Shown: one piece after another, positions 1-9,219 of the stretch
Layout of the letters: each line of letters starts with the position of its first letter
Numbering within the stretch: the first letter of the stretch is position 1
Assembly: GCA_016617495.1 (NCBI GenBank)
Contig: WYCU01000004.1
Span: 62,001 to 126,000, forward strand
Source: Azonexaceae bacterium s22
GTDB lineage: Bacteria; Pseudomonadota; Gammaproteobacteria; Burkholderiales; Rhodocyclaceae
DNA: 64,000 nucleotides
Direction: 5' to 3'
The notes under the pieces: generated by a model
Database searches by the model: none
Seen by the model: only the letters and a program-made list of their open reading frames with translations
Told to the model about the DNA's origin: nothing
Program-made: the position numbers and the translations under genes

Positions 1-1
1 A

Positions 2-760
2 ATCCACAAGATCGGCAAGGCGGCAGACCGCGTTCTGGCGCTCTTTCCCATGGAGCCGCCGTTGTATCAGGCCGCCGGGATTCCGGTGTCGTTCGTCGGG
101 CACCCCTTGGCTGACCAGATTCCGATGGATGTGCCGCGCCTGGCGGTTCGGGAAAAGCTAGCCTTGCCGCGCCAGGCACCTATATTTGCGATGTTGCCGG
201 GCAGCCGCGTCGGCGAACTGGAGCGCATGGCCGCCTGTTTCGTTCAGACTGCCAAGTTGATCCGCGAGAAATTTCTTCCTCAGGCCCAGTTCATCGTGCC
301 GTTTACCACTCGGGAAACCCGCCTGATGTTCGAGCGTACGATTTACGAGCAGGGCGCCGGTGAGGTCCCGTTCCGCCTGCTCTTCGGGCATGCGCAGGAT
401 GCCTTTGGCGCCTGCGATGTGGCGCTGGTCAAGAGCGGTACGTCGACGCTGGAAGCCGCGCTGTTCAAGCGGCCCATGGTCATTACCTACAAGATTGCCC
501 CGTTTTCCTACTGGCTGGGGAAACGCCTCGTCAAATCGCCCTTTGTTGGCTTGCCCAATATTCTTGCCGGGCGTGGCGTCGTTCCGGAAATTCTTCAGGA
601 TCAGGCGACACCGGAAAATCTCGCACAGGCGCTGGTGAGCTTGTACGAGGACAAGGAAAACGCAGCTGCGGTGACCGAGGCCTTCAACGATATCCACCGG
701 CAGTTGCGCCAGAATAACGGCGAAAAGGCTGCGGCAGCGGTGCTTGAATGCCTGAACTGA
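2..760 (+). CDS. lpxB: Lipid-A-disaccharide synthase, C-terminal part (truncated by window edge)
   Basis: Transfers 2,3-diacylglucosamine-1-phosphate from UDP onto the lipid A precursor to make the disaccharide of lipid A at the inner membrane (GT19 family). The reading frame is open from base 2, and the residues before the first ATG (base 50) already look like LpxB ([20 protein letters not shown]), so the gene starts left of the window. Family landmarks visible are [23 protein letters not shown] and the substrate-site segment [15 protein letters not shown]. About 250 of the usual ~380 residues are present. Its last 13 bases overlap rnhB, as in many proteobacterial lpxA-lpxB-rnhB clusters. 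The identification is secure; only the N-terminus is missing. Confidence 0.96.
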   Translation: MHKIGKAADRVLALFPMEPPLYQAAGIPVSFVGHPLADQIPMDVPRLAVREKLALPRQAPIFAMLPGSRVGELERMAACFVQTAKLIREKFLPQAQFIVPFTTRETRLMFERTIYEQGAGEVPFRLLFGHAQDAFGACDVALVKSGTSTLEAALFKRPMVITYKIAPFSYWLGKRLVKSPFVGLPNILAGRGVVPEILQDQATPENLAQALVSLYEDKENAAAVTEAFNDIHRQLRQNNGEKAAAAVLECLN

Positions 761-1338
761 TGATTCCGGCCGGTCTTGTCTGCGGCATTGACGAGGCCGG
801 GCGCGGCCCGCTGGCTGGACCTGTCGTTGCGGCTGCGGTCATTCTCGATCCGGCGCGGCCGATTGCCGGGTTGAACGATTCCAAGAAACTCACCGAGAAG
901 CGGCGTCAGCAGCTTGCCGAGGAAATTCGCATCGCCGCACTGGCCTGGTGCGTGGCCGAAGCCAGTGTCGAGGAAATTGATCGCCTGAATATCCTCCAGG
1001 CGACCTTCCTCGCCATGCAGCGCGCCGTCGCTGGACTGGCCATCAAACCGATGGCGGCGCTGGTCGACGGCAATCGTTGCCCGAAACTCGATGTCCCTGT
1101 CGAGGCGATTGTCAAAGGCGATGGCAAGATCGCCTCCATCGCGGCGGCTTCGATTCTCGCCAAGACAGTGCGCGATAGCGGCATGCTTGAGCTGCATGCT
1201 CGTTACCCGCAATATGGCTTTGATCGCCATATGGGCTATCCGACGGCGGCCCATTTCGCCGCCTTGCAAAGCCATGGTGCTTCACCGGTGCACCGCAAAA
1301 CCTTCGGACCGGTCGCTGCGCAATTATCCCTGCTATGA
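748..1338 (+). CDS. rnhB: Ribonuclease HII
   Basis: Cleaves the RNA strand of RNA-DNA hybrids and removes misincorporated ribonucleotides, using two metal ions in the cytoplasm. The four acidic catalytic residues are visible: D15 and E16 in GIDEAGRG, D107 in ALVDGN, and D125/D143 around KGDGK and AKTVRD. The conserved [11 protein letters not shown] helix precedes the last Asp. Length (196 aa) is normal. The ATG at 748 overlaps the lpxB stop by 13 bases, and the stop overlaps the next ATG as ATGA, so the three genes are probably translated from one message. Confidence 0.97.
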   Translation: MPELMIPAGLVCGIDEAGRGPLAGPVVAAAVILDPARPIAGLNDSKKLTEKRRQQLAEEIRIAALAWCVAEASVEEIDRLNILQATFLAMQRAVAGLAIKPMAALVDGNRCPKLDVPVEAIVKGDGKIASIAAASILAKTVRDSGMLELHARYPQYGFDRHMGYPTAAHFAALQSHGASPVHRKTFGPVAAQLSLL

Positions 1339-2105
1339 AGTTCGTACAGTCACGCGACAATGCGCTGTTCAAACAGCTCAAGCGGTTAGCCGAGTCCGCC
1401 CGGGAGCGTCGCAAGACTGGCCTCATCCTTCTGGATGGCGCTCATCTTGTTCAGGCTTACGAACAAGCATTTGGCCATGTCGATACGCTGGTGGTCGGTG
1501 AATCGGCCCAGACTCGACCGGAAATTGCGGCGATGCTTCAGGGGCGTGATTTCGTGCTTCTCGCCGATCCGTTGCTGCGTGAAATCGCCTCGGTCGATAC
1601 ATCGAGCGGCCTGTTGGCCATGGCCGCGATGCCTGAAGCAATTGTCGCGGTCGACCCCGAAAAAGAGGCCATTTTGCTCGATGGCGTTCAGGACCCGGGC
1701 AACGTCGGCACGCTGTTGCGCACGGCAGCGGCGGTCGGAATCACCCAGGCGCTGCTTTCCCCCGGCTGTGCCGCGGCCTGGTCGCCAAAGGTATTGCGTT
1801 CCGGCCAAGGTGCGCATTTTCAATTACAGATTCACGAGGACGTCGATCTCGCTGCCTTTATCGGCCAGTTCCGGGGTACGGTGGCAGTGACCTGTCTGGA
1901 CGGCGCCGTGTCGCTCTACGAAGCCCGGTGGTGCACCCCGTTGGCTTGGGTTTTCGGCGCGGAGGGGCAGGGGGTCCGCCGCGAATTGATCGATGCAGCC
2001 CAGCTCAAAATCCGCATCCCGATGCCGGGGGCGGTGGAGTCGCTCAATGTCGGTGCCGCTGCTGCAGTCTGCTTGTTTGAGGCCCTCCGGCGCCGCTTGG
2101 GCTGA
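1335..2105 (+). CDS. TrmH/SpoU-family RNA 2'-O-methyltransferase
   Basis: SAM-dependent ribose methylase with a trefoil-knot (SPOUT) catalytic domain, probably acting on rRNA or tRNA; the exact target cannot be read from sequence. The N-terminal substrate-binding domain covers about residues 1-98 ([19 protein letters not shown]). The SpoU motifs follow: motif 1 [14 protein letters not shown] (118-131), motif 2 FGAEGQGV (207-214), motif 3 IPMPG...SLNVG (228-240). It starts at the ATGA overlap with rnhB. The linker before the catalytic domain (residues 103-108, IVAVDP) is encoded by a copy of the dispersed ATTGTCGCGGTCGACC repeat. Length 256 aa is typical for the RlmB/TsnR-like branch. Confidence 0.92.
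   Translation: MKFVQSRDNALFKQLKRLAESARERRKTGLILLDGAHLVQAYEQAFGHVDTLVVGESAQTRPEIAAMLQGRDFVLLADPLLREIASVDTSSGLLAMAAMPEAIVAVDPEKEAILLDGVQDPGNVGTLLRTAAAVGITQALLSPGCAAAWSPKVLRSGQGAHFQLQIHEDVDLAAFIGQFRGTVAVTCLDGAVSLYEARWCTPLAWVFGAEGQGVRRELIDAAQLKIRIPMPGAVESLNVGAAAAVCLFEALRRRLG
1641..1656 (+). repeat. Dispersed GTCGAC repeat, copy inside the TrmH-family methylase gene
   Basis: Exact 16-base core ATTGTCGCGGTCGACC, followed by CCGAAAAAGAGGC, which resembles the A-rich tail of the intergenic copies. It is read as I-V-A-V-D-P in the linker between the two domains of the methylase. Confidence 0.6.
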
Positions 2106-2185
2106 TTCCCCGATTTTCGCATCCGTATCGTTGGCGATTAAGATATCCCCCGGGTGACGTTTTTCTCAATGAAAGGCGATGGGCG

Positions 2186-2659
2186 ATGAAATCTGGAGTG
2201 TGCGTTGCGGGATTCGTGATACTGGTCATGGCGGGGTGCGCTAGTACCTATCAGCCAGAAGGGTTGTCGGGTGGGTTCAGCGAAATTCAACTCGACAAGA
2301 ACGTCTTTCAAGTCAGTTTTCAGGGCAATGCTTACACCGCGACGCAGCGCGTTGAAGAGATGGCCTTGCTCCGAGCGGCGGATTTGACACGCCGCAATGG
2401 CTTTCGCTATTTCATCGTTCTGGGAAGTCAATCCGGCAACCAGACCGCTTCACTGTTTTCCCCGACCTTGCCTCCGGTGACGCCTGGCATGCGGGGTTTG
2501 GAGCCGCCGGGCGAACGTTCCGGTGGGCAAGGATCGACCATGCTTGTGGTCAGTTTTGAGCAACGCCCGGATTTTCCGGCACTGATTTACGACGCTGCGC
2601 TGCTCTGTCAATCGCTGGGGGTGAAGTTTGAAGCGAAGTGTGGCCAGCCACCACGCTAG
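2186..2659 (+). CDS. Small lipoprotein of the CC0125/CC1285 type
   Basis: Predicted outer-membrane or periplasmic lipoprotein of unknown function. The first 18 residues form a lipoprotein signal with lipobox VMAGC (Cys18). The body carries the pattern ending in ALLRAADLTRRNGFRYFIVL, typical of a widespread proteobacterial lipoprotein family in which a bundle of long-named protein folding or envelope genes is often not nearby, so context gives no role. The family link is by recognition of this segment only. It stands alone, 80 bases after the methylase gene and facing a convergent gene. Confidence 0.75.
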   Translation: MKSGVCVAGFVILVMAGCASTYQPEGLSGGFSEIQLDKNVFQVSFQGNAYTATQRVEEMALLRAADLTRRNGFRYFIVLGSQSGNQTASLFSPTLPPVTPGMRGLEPPGERSGGQGSTMLVVSFEQRPDFPALIYDAALLCQSLGVKFEAKCGQPPR

Positions 2660-2661
2660 CG

Positions 2662-2958
2662 TCAGGTACTGCGTTGCCCCCAGGCCCATTCGCCACTCAC
2701 GAAGACAAAAATCTCGGCGCGGAATCCTTGTTCCAGAAAAGCCATCCGGATGGCATCGGTCAGATAATTGCGGAGTGCGCTGACGGAATTGCCGGAAAAC
2801 TCACCGGCGGTTGTGGTGGTCGGTAGGGCGATTTCGTTTCCCAGGGCCGTGACCAGTTTCCGGTTGAGTCCCAGCGTGGCCAGTGCGGCGTAGGCTTTTT
2901 CGTAGTCCTCTGGCCCGGCATGCTCCAGATCGAAACTGCAAACCGCAAAATATCCCAT
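2662..2958 (-). CDS. Hypothetical small protein (98 aa)
   Basis: Function unknown. I chose the ATG at 2958 (MGYFAVCSFDLEHAG) because a strong purine-rich Shine-Dalgarno tract (GGGGGGA) lies just upstream; the frame is open further but the upstream part has no such site. The sequence is soluble, mixed alpha/beta, with an N-terminal beta strand and a helix (GPEDYEKAYAALATLGL) that look like a small ferredoxin-like or stress-responsive A/B-barrel-type fold; this is a guess from pattern only. It ends two bases from the convergent lipoprotein gene. Confidence 0.6.
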   Translation of the reverse strand: MGYFAVCSFDLEHAGPEDYEKAYAALATLGLNRKLVTALGNEIALPTTTTAGEFSGNSVSALRNYLTDAIRMAFLEQGFRAEIFVFVSGEWAWGQRST

Positions 2959-3216
2959 TGGTGTCCCCCCTTTTTCCTGCGCGCCCAGCCACGGCAAATC
3001 CAAGCGGGCGGCTTGGTCGCCAAAAGGCCGGTTTGCCCGCTTTGCAAACCTGACTAAATCCTATCCCGGAAGCATGAAAAAGACGCCTGATAAATATGCT
3101 AGGTGTACCTGAGGTCATCGGGGCCGCATGGGCAGGTTGGCCGCATGCCGTGTGGCGGGCATTCAGTGGGACAATGCAAACTTCTGGGTGCCCGTTGCCA
3201 ACGGGCGTGCGCAACG

Positions 3217-4887
3217 ATGGAAACGCTGGGTATGAACGAATCTTCCGGAACGCTGGGGCCGCAGGTGGCTTTGTGCCACTTGAGCCTGCTTTGGCCGCTG
3301 CAATTGGCACGCCTGGCAAACGAAGGCGTAGACGAACGGCATTGGGAAATTCTGGAAACCCTGCCGGGGCAGCCCTGGCGAAGAATTGACGACGAGTTCA
3401 CTGCCGATCCCAGCTTGTTTCAGGAGCGCCATTACCGGGAATTTGTTTCGTTTCTGCCCTACGTTCGCCGCTTTCTCTATGGGGAAGGCCGCTCGTCACG
3501 ACAACATTCCAGCGACGATGCCGGGGAGTCGCCGATACATGTCTTCCGGCGGCGCGACATCGATCGTGTCCGCCTGACCCTGGCACCGGACGCCAGTCCG
3601 GTGGAACTGGAGGTGGTGCATCTCGACCTCTATTTTTTCCACGACCTCGATCTGGTCGTCCTGAATCTGGAAGTACGCGGACGAAACTTGCCGCTGGACA
3701 CCGTCCACGACATTCTTTTCCGCTTCGGTCGCGCTTATCCCTCCGGGTGGGCGGAGGATGGCGGCGGGCTGCACAATGTCTTCCGCTCCGAATGGCTGGA
3801 TCGCGCGGGCCAGGTGCTGGCCGTTTCGGATACCGCAAACCGGAAGAAATATCTCGAATACGTTTGCGCGCACCGCAGCCCGGCCATTAGCGAACATTGG
3901 GCGTGGCTGCTTTTGCCGTTGGTCCAGGCGCATTCGGACCAGGAAGGCTTGCTCCGATTCCAACTGATCGAATATCACCGGATGCCCTTGATGACTTATC
4001 TGGCGGTTGACGATCCGCGGCGTCTGAGTCGCGAGGACTGGATCCGGACTGGCATGGGGTCGGTGTTGCACCCGGATGAGCCACTTCCCTGGCGGGAACC
4101 CTTCGTGGCGGAATTTGAATCGCGCTACTGCCAGGATCGCTATTGGCAGGATAGCGATTCCGGTCCGAATACCCGCTTTATCTGCACCGGCAATGCGCTG
4201 ACGGTGGTCGGCGATGCCAACTCCCCCTTTTTCCTTGATACGGAGAAGGGGGTGCTCTCGCAGTTCCGCCACCAGTACTTCCTGATCTTCCTGATTGCGC
4301 ACCTGCAACGGGCGGCGCTCCTGGTCTTTTCGGAAAATCTGGTCGATACCGTCAACGATCTCGATATTCGCGACGATGTCTCCGTGCGCCGTTTCAAGCG
4401 CCGTATCCGTGCGGGCTTCGAGGCCTTTTTGCGTTTTACCCACCGCTACTGGCTCCACGAACTCTCCGAGCGGGCGCACTTGCAGGCCGTGTGGCAGTTA
4501 TCCAGCCAGCACCTGAAGAACGATGCGCTGTACGAGGAAGTGCGCGACGAAATTCGTGAGATGAGTACCTATCTCGACAGCGATTCGCAGCGCCGCCAGT
4601 CCAATACCGTGGTTCGGCTGACCGTCATTACCATTCTCGGTCTGATTGCGACGGTGACGACCGGCTACTTCGGAATGAACATCATCCCCTTTGGCGAAGG
4701 GAGTATCGCCGAGCGTGTCGCTCACGGCGCATTGGCCACCGCGGTATTCGTGACGCTGATTCTGTTTGCCGTGGCCCGCTCGAAACGGCTCTCCGATTTC
4801 CTTGAAGCCCTGGCCGACGAACGCGTTCCCGTACGGAAAAAGCTGGCAGCACTCGTTCGCGTGTTTCTTCCCGCAGGCCGGCGCTGA
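3217..4887 (+). CDS. CorA-like divalent cation transporter, long variant
   Basis: Probable Mg2+ (or other divalent cation) channel of the CorA/MIT superfamily. The C-terminus has the two expected membrane helices (RLTVITILGLIATVTTGYF and GALATAVFVTLILFAV) with the signature GMN triplet between them, about 70 residues from the end. The rest is a cytoplasmic domain of roughly 450 residues, much longer than the ~240 of classical CorA, with many acidic residues and a long helical run before the first membrane helix. The frame is open upstream, but ATGs at 3217 and 3232 are the first sensible starts; the choice between them is uncertain. The loop after GMN (IIPFGEG) differs from the usual acidic MPE-type loop, so ion selectivity is open. 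Confidence 0.82.
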   Translation: METLGMNESSGTLGPQVALCHLSLLWPLQLARLANEGVDERHWEILETLPGQPWRRIDDEFTADPSLFQERHYREFVSFLPYVRRFLYGEGRSSRQHSSDDAGESPIHVFRRRDIDRVRLTLAPDASPVELEVVHLDLYFFHDLDLVVLNLEVRGRNLPLDTVHDILFRFGRAYPSGWAEDGGGLHNVFRSEWLDRAGQVLAVSDTANRKKYLEYVCAHRSPAISEHWAWLLLPLVQAHSDQEGLLRFQLIEYHRMPLMTYLAVDDPRRLSREDWIRTGMGSVLHPDEPLPWREPFVAEFESRYCQDRYWQDSDSGPNTRFICTGNALTVVGDANSPFFLDTEKGVLSQFRHQYFLIFLIAHLQRAALLVFSENLVDTVNDLDIRDDVSVRRFKRRIRAGFEAFLRFTHRYWLHELSERAHLQAVWQLSSQHLKNDALYEEVRDEIREMSTYLDSDSQRRQSNTVVRLTVITILGLIATVTTGYFGMNIIPFGEGSIAERVAHGALATAVFVTLILFAVARSKRLSDFLEALADERVPVRKKLAALVRVFLPAGRR

Positions 4888-4899
4888 GCGTCGGCACGG

Positions 4900-5742
<843 letters not shown>

Positions 5743-5769
5743 TTATGGTAGCGGGGAAAGCAGCCATCG

Positions 5770-7206
5770 TCAGGATTTTCCGGCGTCGTAACAGGCCTGA
5801 CGAAGCTGTGGTGTTTCCATCGCGCATTTGAGTGCCAAGGCGCTGGCTTCGTTGGTGCGTCCCAGCTTTCGGAGGAGGCGGATACGATCCGGCGCCCATT
5901 CCGGGGCATCGCCGAACTTCTCGCCAGCTTCGTTAACCAGATTGAGCGCTTGCTGATAGTTGCCGGACTGTTCGGCACTGGCAATGGCGGCCTGATAGAC
6001 CTCGGGAATCGGGGTGCCCGAATGCAAGGCGTAATCGAGCGCTTTGGCATGTTGGGCCTGCTTTCCAACCAGCCCGGCGGTTTGCCAGAGTATCCAGTTG
6101 GGCAAGGGGTCCTTGCTTGTCGGCGCTTGTACGCCGAGTAAAGCCTCCTTGTACGCTGCTTGGCCATTGCCGGCGAGGAGGTGCTTCTTGGCGCGAATGG
6201 CGTGCTGATAGTTGCGGATCAGCGGGCTGACCGTCTTGTCAGACTTGATGCGGGCCACCGATTTGGTGCTCGGTTCGCGAGGCGCCAGCGTGTCGTAGTG
6301 GCGATTTTCGTATTCGGCGACAGCATCGATGCGCTTGTCGGTATCGGGGTGCTCCTTGGAGATTTCGGCAATCATCGATTTCCAGGCCAATTGGATCGCC
6401 TTGTCCGGGCTTTTCGCGGCCAATTCCGCGAGTTGCTTTTGCAGGTCTTCCTCACTTGCATGCGAACTTGCCTCCGAGGCGCGCAGGGTTTCCAGCATGC
6501 GCGTCATGCCCGATGGGGCATAGCCGGCCCGGATCATCAAATCCAGGCCGAGCAGGTCGGCTTCGGTTTCCTGTCGGCGATTCCAGGCGGGCATGACCAG
6601 TTTGTCCATCAGTTCAACGGAAACCTGGGCCGCCAATAGTGCACGTGCATCCATTTTCGTGACTTGCGTCGCATTGGTCGCTGCCATCCGTCCGCCAACG
6701 AGCATTTCATAGGCGCTTTGCAGTCGTTTCTGGGTCAGCCCGACAATATTGGCGGACTGGTGCTTGAGCAAGACGTGCGCAAGCTCATGGCCAATGATGG
6801 CCGCCAGTTCATCCTCGGAGGTGACATCGGGCATCCAGGCCATGGAAATGAGGATATTGCCATCGGCGGTGGCCGATGCCTGGAGCGAAGTATTGGCTTC
6901 AACGAGAACCTTCCCGGGCACCTCGGTGACGCCGGAGGAGGCCAGCAGGCGTCCACGGATCCCGTTGAGGTAAGTATCCAGATGCGGGCTGTTCACAAAG
7001 CCCAGATGCCGACCCTGCTGTTGGGCAAGATCGCGCTGGTCACCCTGCGCCATGATCGAGGTTTCGTATTTACCGGGCGTGATCTGGGCGTGGATGGTCG
7101 ACTTGCTTCCCGGCGCATCGATCAGCGGAATTTCGCCGCTTTTGGTCATTTGCGTGACGCAGCCGGAAACCAGCATGGCCGCGGCGAGGATGATCGGCAG
7201 TTTCAT
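5770..7206 (-). CDS. M48-family periplasmic metalloprotease with C-terminal TPR-like region (lipoprotein)
   Basis: Predicted zinc protease of the BepA/LoiP/Oma1 group for envelope quality control. The start at 7206 has an AAGGA site five bases upstream and yields a lipoprotein signal with LVSGC (Cys16). The zinc site is HELAH at 140-144 with the third ligand in ETEAD (213-217). After about residue 300 the sequence is helical, with repeats such as KHLLAGNGQAAYKEALLG, suggesting TPRs. Its ATG overlaps the stop of the upstream gene (ATGA, 7203-7206), so it is translationally coupled to the small secreted protein and the CHASE2 protein. Confidence 0.92.
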   Translation of the reverse strand: MKLPIILAAAMLVSGCVTQMTKSGEIPLIDAPGSKSTIHAQITPGKYETSIMAQGDQRDLAQQQGRHLGFVNSPHLDTYLNGIRGRLLASSGVTEVPGKVLVEANTSLQASATADGNILISMAWMPDVTSEDELAAIIGHELAHVLLKHQSANIVGLTQKRLQSAYEMLVGGRMAATNATQVTKMDARALLAAQVSVELMDKLVMPAWNRRQETEADLLGLDLMIRAGYAPSGMTRMLETLRASEASSHASEEDLQKQLAELAAKSPDKAIQLAWKSMIAEISKEHPDTDKRIDAVAEYENRHYDTLAPREPSTKSVARIKSDKTVSPLIRNYQHAIRAKKHLLAGNGQAAYKEALLGVQAPTSKDPLPNWILWQTAGLVGKQAQHAKALDYALHSGTPIPEVYQAAIASAEQSGNYQQALNLVNEAGEKFGDAPEWAPDRIRLLRKLGRTNEASALALKCAMETPQLRQACYDAGKS

Positions 7207-7568
7207 TTGCATCCTTCGCCCAAAGCGCGCGTTGCGCCGATTTTCTCGACGTTCCCGCCAATCTTCACGCCACATTCGGAAGCGGTGGTGACCTTCTTGT
7301 TGGTATCGATGGCGAGACTCTTGACCCAGAAAACTTTCCCGTCGCCACTCAGCTTGATGAATCCGGCCTGGGGTTCGCCTGCTACGGTCCAGCTACCGGC
7401 GACGTACTGTTCCTTTTCCACGTCACCGATGGCATTGCCGTTCGGCGCGTCATACATTACCACGCGGCTCAGGCGAAGCTTGGTGACATGAACGGTTTCA
7501 GCGGCACCGGCAGAAATGACGAGCGCCAGGCTGAGCAGTGGAGCCATCCGGGAAATGCGAAAGGTCAT
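7203..7568 (-). CDS. Small secreted protein, possible SH3-like fold
   Basis: 121-residue protein of unknown function with a Sec signal peptide (PLLSLALVISAGAAE). The mature part has short beta-strand-like segments (KLRLSRVVMYDAPNGNAIGDVEKEQ, AGFIKLSGDGKVFWVKS) resembling bacterial SH3 modules, and ends with two cysteines (SECGVKIG, EGCK) that could form a disulfide. Both ends overlap neighbours by ATGA (7203-7206 and 7565-7568), so it is the middle gene of a three-gene unit. The SH3 assignment is inferred from pattern only. Confidence 0.7.
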   Translation of the reverse strand: MTFRISRMAPLLSLALVISAGAAETVHVTKLRLSRVVMYDAPNGNAIGDVEKEQYVAGSWTVAGEPQAGFIKLSGDGKVFWVKSLAIDTNKKVTTASECGVKIGGNVEKIGATRALGEGCK

Positions 7569-9076
7569 GGCTTGGTTTCCTTGGGGTCAGGTTGATAGAA
7601 CAGCCAGAAAATCGGGACAAGCAGTTTGTCCCACAGCGGCAGGGGGAGCGCACCGGCTTCCTCGTCTGCCGTGCCTTGCAGCAGAAATTTGTCGCGGAAT
7701 TCGAAATAGGTTTTGGCCTTTTTCACCAGCTTGTCCTGAAAATGGCCAACCACCTCGAAAAAGGCGACAAAGGCAAGAATGTTGCGTGGGCCGAGGTTCA
7801 GAACGTAGTACCCGAAGATCGTGGTGCCGAGTGTGATGACCACCAGGAGCAAGAACGCCGGATCTTGCTGGATGAAACCGCGGTACACCACATAAAGCAG
7901 TGCGCCGGTGAGACAGGCGATGTCGAGGCCGAAGGTCATGGCGATACCCATGATGACGGCGACGAAGCCCAGGCCGACGGCAATCATCTGTGCGTGGTGG
8001 ATGAAGTCGATCAACGAATCTGCCTCGGTCTTTTCCGGGGCTTTGACAAAGACCAGAAGAAACGACGCAACCAGCAGCAACGCCATGTCGATCAGCCGAA
8101 CCAGGATGCCGTGGCGGTCGGCGCGCTTGTAGCTTTCGCCGAAGGTCAGCAGGTTGTCATAAGCCATGGTGTGGAGGTAAATCCCCGGCATTTCGCCATA
8201 TACCGGCGACTCGACGCGATCCCCCGTAAAGCGGAACCCGGCACCGTAGAACACGGTGCGTCCTTCCAGGGCTTGCTGGATGTCGTCATCGCCCACGGAG
8301 TTGAGCAGGTGATTGGCGCTGATTGTCCGGTGATACGGACAATCCAGACGATTGGCGAGGGGATTCTCGAATAAGGTGCTGTGCAGTAGCGCCCAGCCGG
8401 TCTTTTCGTCGCATTTCATCCACTTCAGATTGAGCGGCGCGACGCCTTTCCCCCAGACGATTTCCAGCTTTTCCGCCCGTTCGGGGTCAATGTGCAGCCG
8501 ATCCTGAGCGAGCGCGAAAGCTGCACTGGGCACAAAGCCGGAGTCGGTTTTGCGGCCATGGAAATAGGTGAGCACGCCGCTTTCCCCGCTTTTGTGATCC
8601 ATGTCCGGCAGCGCCGGTTTGGCGCAGCGGAGCAGTTCTGGCGTGATGCTGGGCAGTTTGCCGTTGCCCAGCGGGGCGGCGAGGTAAACCGCGGCACCGG
8701 CATCGCGCAGGGTACAGAGCGCATCCGACAACTGCCCGATCGACTTGGGGTCGCGATTGTCGATGAAGGCGAAATCGACAAAAACCGCCTTGGGCTGATA
8801 GGTCGCGATGGCCTCGATCACATCGCTGTGCAGGCGATAAGGGACCGGATAATGGGTGTCCAGTTCGGCGAGGTTTTCTTCGCGAAAAAGAACGACCGTG
8901 ATGTCGTCCTGGCCGGTCTTGCCGTAGGCGAACTTGACTGCCGCGTTGATCAAGGCCTGGGACCACGGGTCCAGGTGATTGGACAAGCCGTGAAAGATGA
9001 AGACGCTATAGCCGATGAAGGCGAGCAGCAATGCGCGCAGCACGAGCGGGCGCTCGACTTGTCGAATGAACCCCAT
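7565..9076 (-). CDS. CHASE2-domain membrane protein without an output domain
   Basis: CHASE2 is an extracytoplasmic sensor domain usually fused to kinase, cyclase or phosphatase modules. Here one N-terminal membrane helix (residues ~11-31) is followed by a ~300-residue periplasmic region with the CHASE2-like core ITVVLFREENL...VIEAIATYQPKAVFVDF. Four hydrophobic helices follow (for example LLVASFLLVFV, IAVGLGFVAVIMGIAM). The protein ends about 80 residues later with no recognisable catalytic domain. Signal output may therefore go through the coupled small secreted protein and M48 protease encoded downstream. No binding ligand can be deduced. Confidence 0.8.
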   Translation of the reverse strand: MGFIRQVERPLVLRALLLAFIGYSVFIFHGLSNHLDPWSQALINAAVKFAYGKTGQDDITVVLFREENLAELDTHYPVPYRLHSDVIEAIATYQPKAVFVDFAFIDNRDPKSIGQLSDALCTLRDAGAAVYLAAPLGNGKLPSITPELLRCAKPALPDMDHKSGESGVLTYFHGRKTDSGFVPSAAFALAQDRLHIDPERAEKLEIVWGKGVAPLNLKWMKCDEKTGWALLHSTLFENPLANRLDCPYHRTISANHLLNSVGDDDIQQALEGRTVFYGAGFRFTGDRVESPVYGEMPGIYLHTMAYDNLLTFGESYKRADRHGILVRLIDMALLLVASFLLVFVKAPEKTEADSLIDFIHHAQMIAVGLGFVAVIMGIAMTFGLDIACLTGALLYVVYRGFIQQDPAFLLLVVITLGTTIFGYYVLNLGPRNILAFVAFFEVVGHFQDKLVKKAKTYFEFRDKFLLQGTADEEAGALPLPLWDKLLVPIFWLFYQPDPKETKP

Positions 9077-9124
9077 GACCCCTGATGGAACCCTGTTTTT
9101 ATTGGCCGGCCAAGGATAATGGAC

Positions 9125-9146
9125 GGCCGTTCAGCGGGGAACGGCC
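9125..9146. repeat. Short inverted repeat upstream of the CHASE2 gene
   Basis: GGCCGTTC and GAACGGCC separated by six bases. There is no T-run on either side, so a terminator is unlikely; it lies between the convergently read ppc end and the CHASE2 promoter region. Confidence 0.45.
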
Positions 9147-9171
9147 ATCGTGCACGCAAACGTGAAATATT

Positions 9172-9204
9172 ACCGATGGCAGCGTCATTATTTCTGCCAT
9201 CGGT
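9172..9204 (-). terminator. Probable intrinsic terminator of ppc
   Basis: Eleven-base perfect stem ACCGATGGCAG / CTGCCATCGGT with an 11-base loop, starting 16 bases after the ppc stop codon. On the ppc strand it is followed by AATATTT rather than a full T-run, so efficiency may be moderate. Confidence 0.65.
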
Positions 9205-9219
9205 TGCTAGTCGTGGAAA

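Noticed and set aside
9125-9146. Hairpin upstream of the CHASE2 gene as a terminator.
   Set aside because: There is no T-run on either strand; the better terminator for ppc is at 9172-9204.
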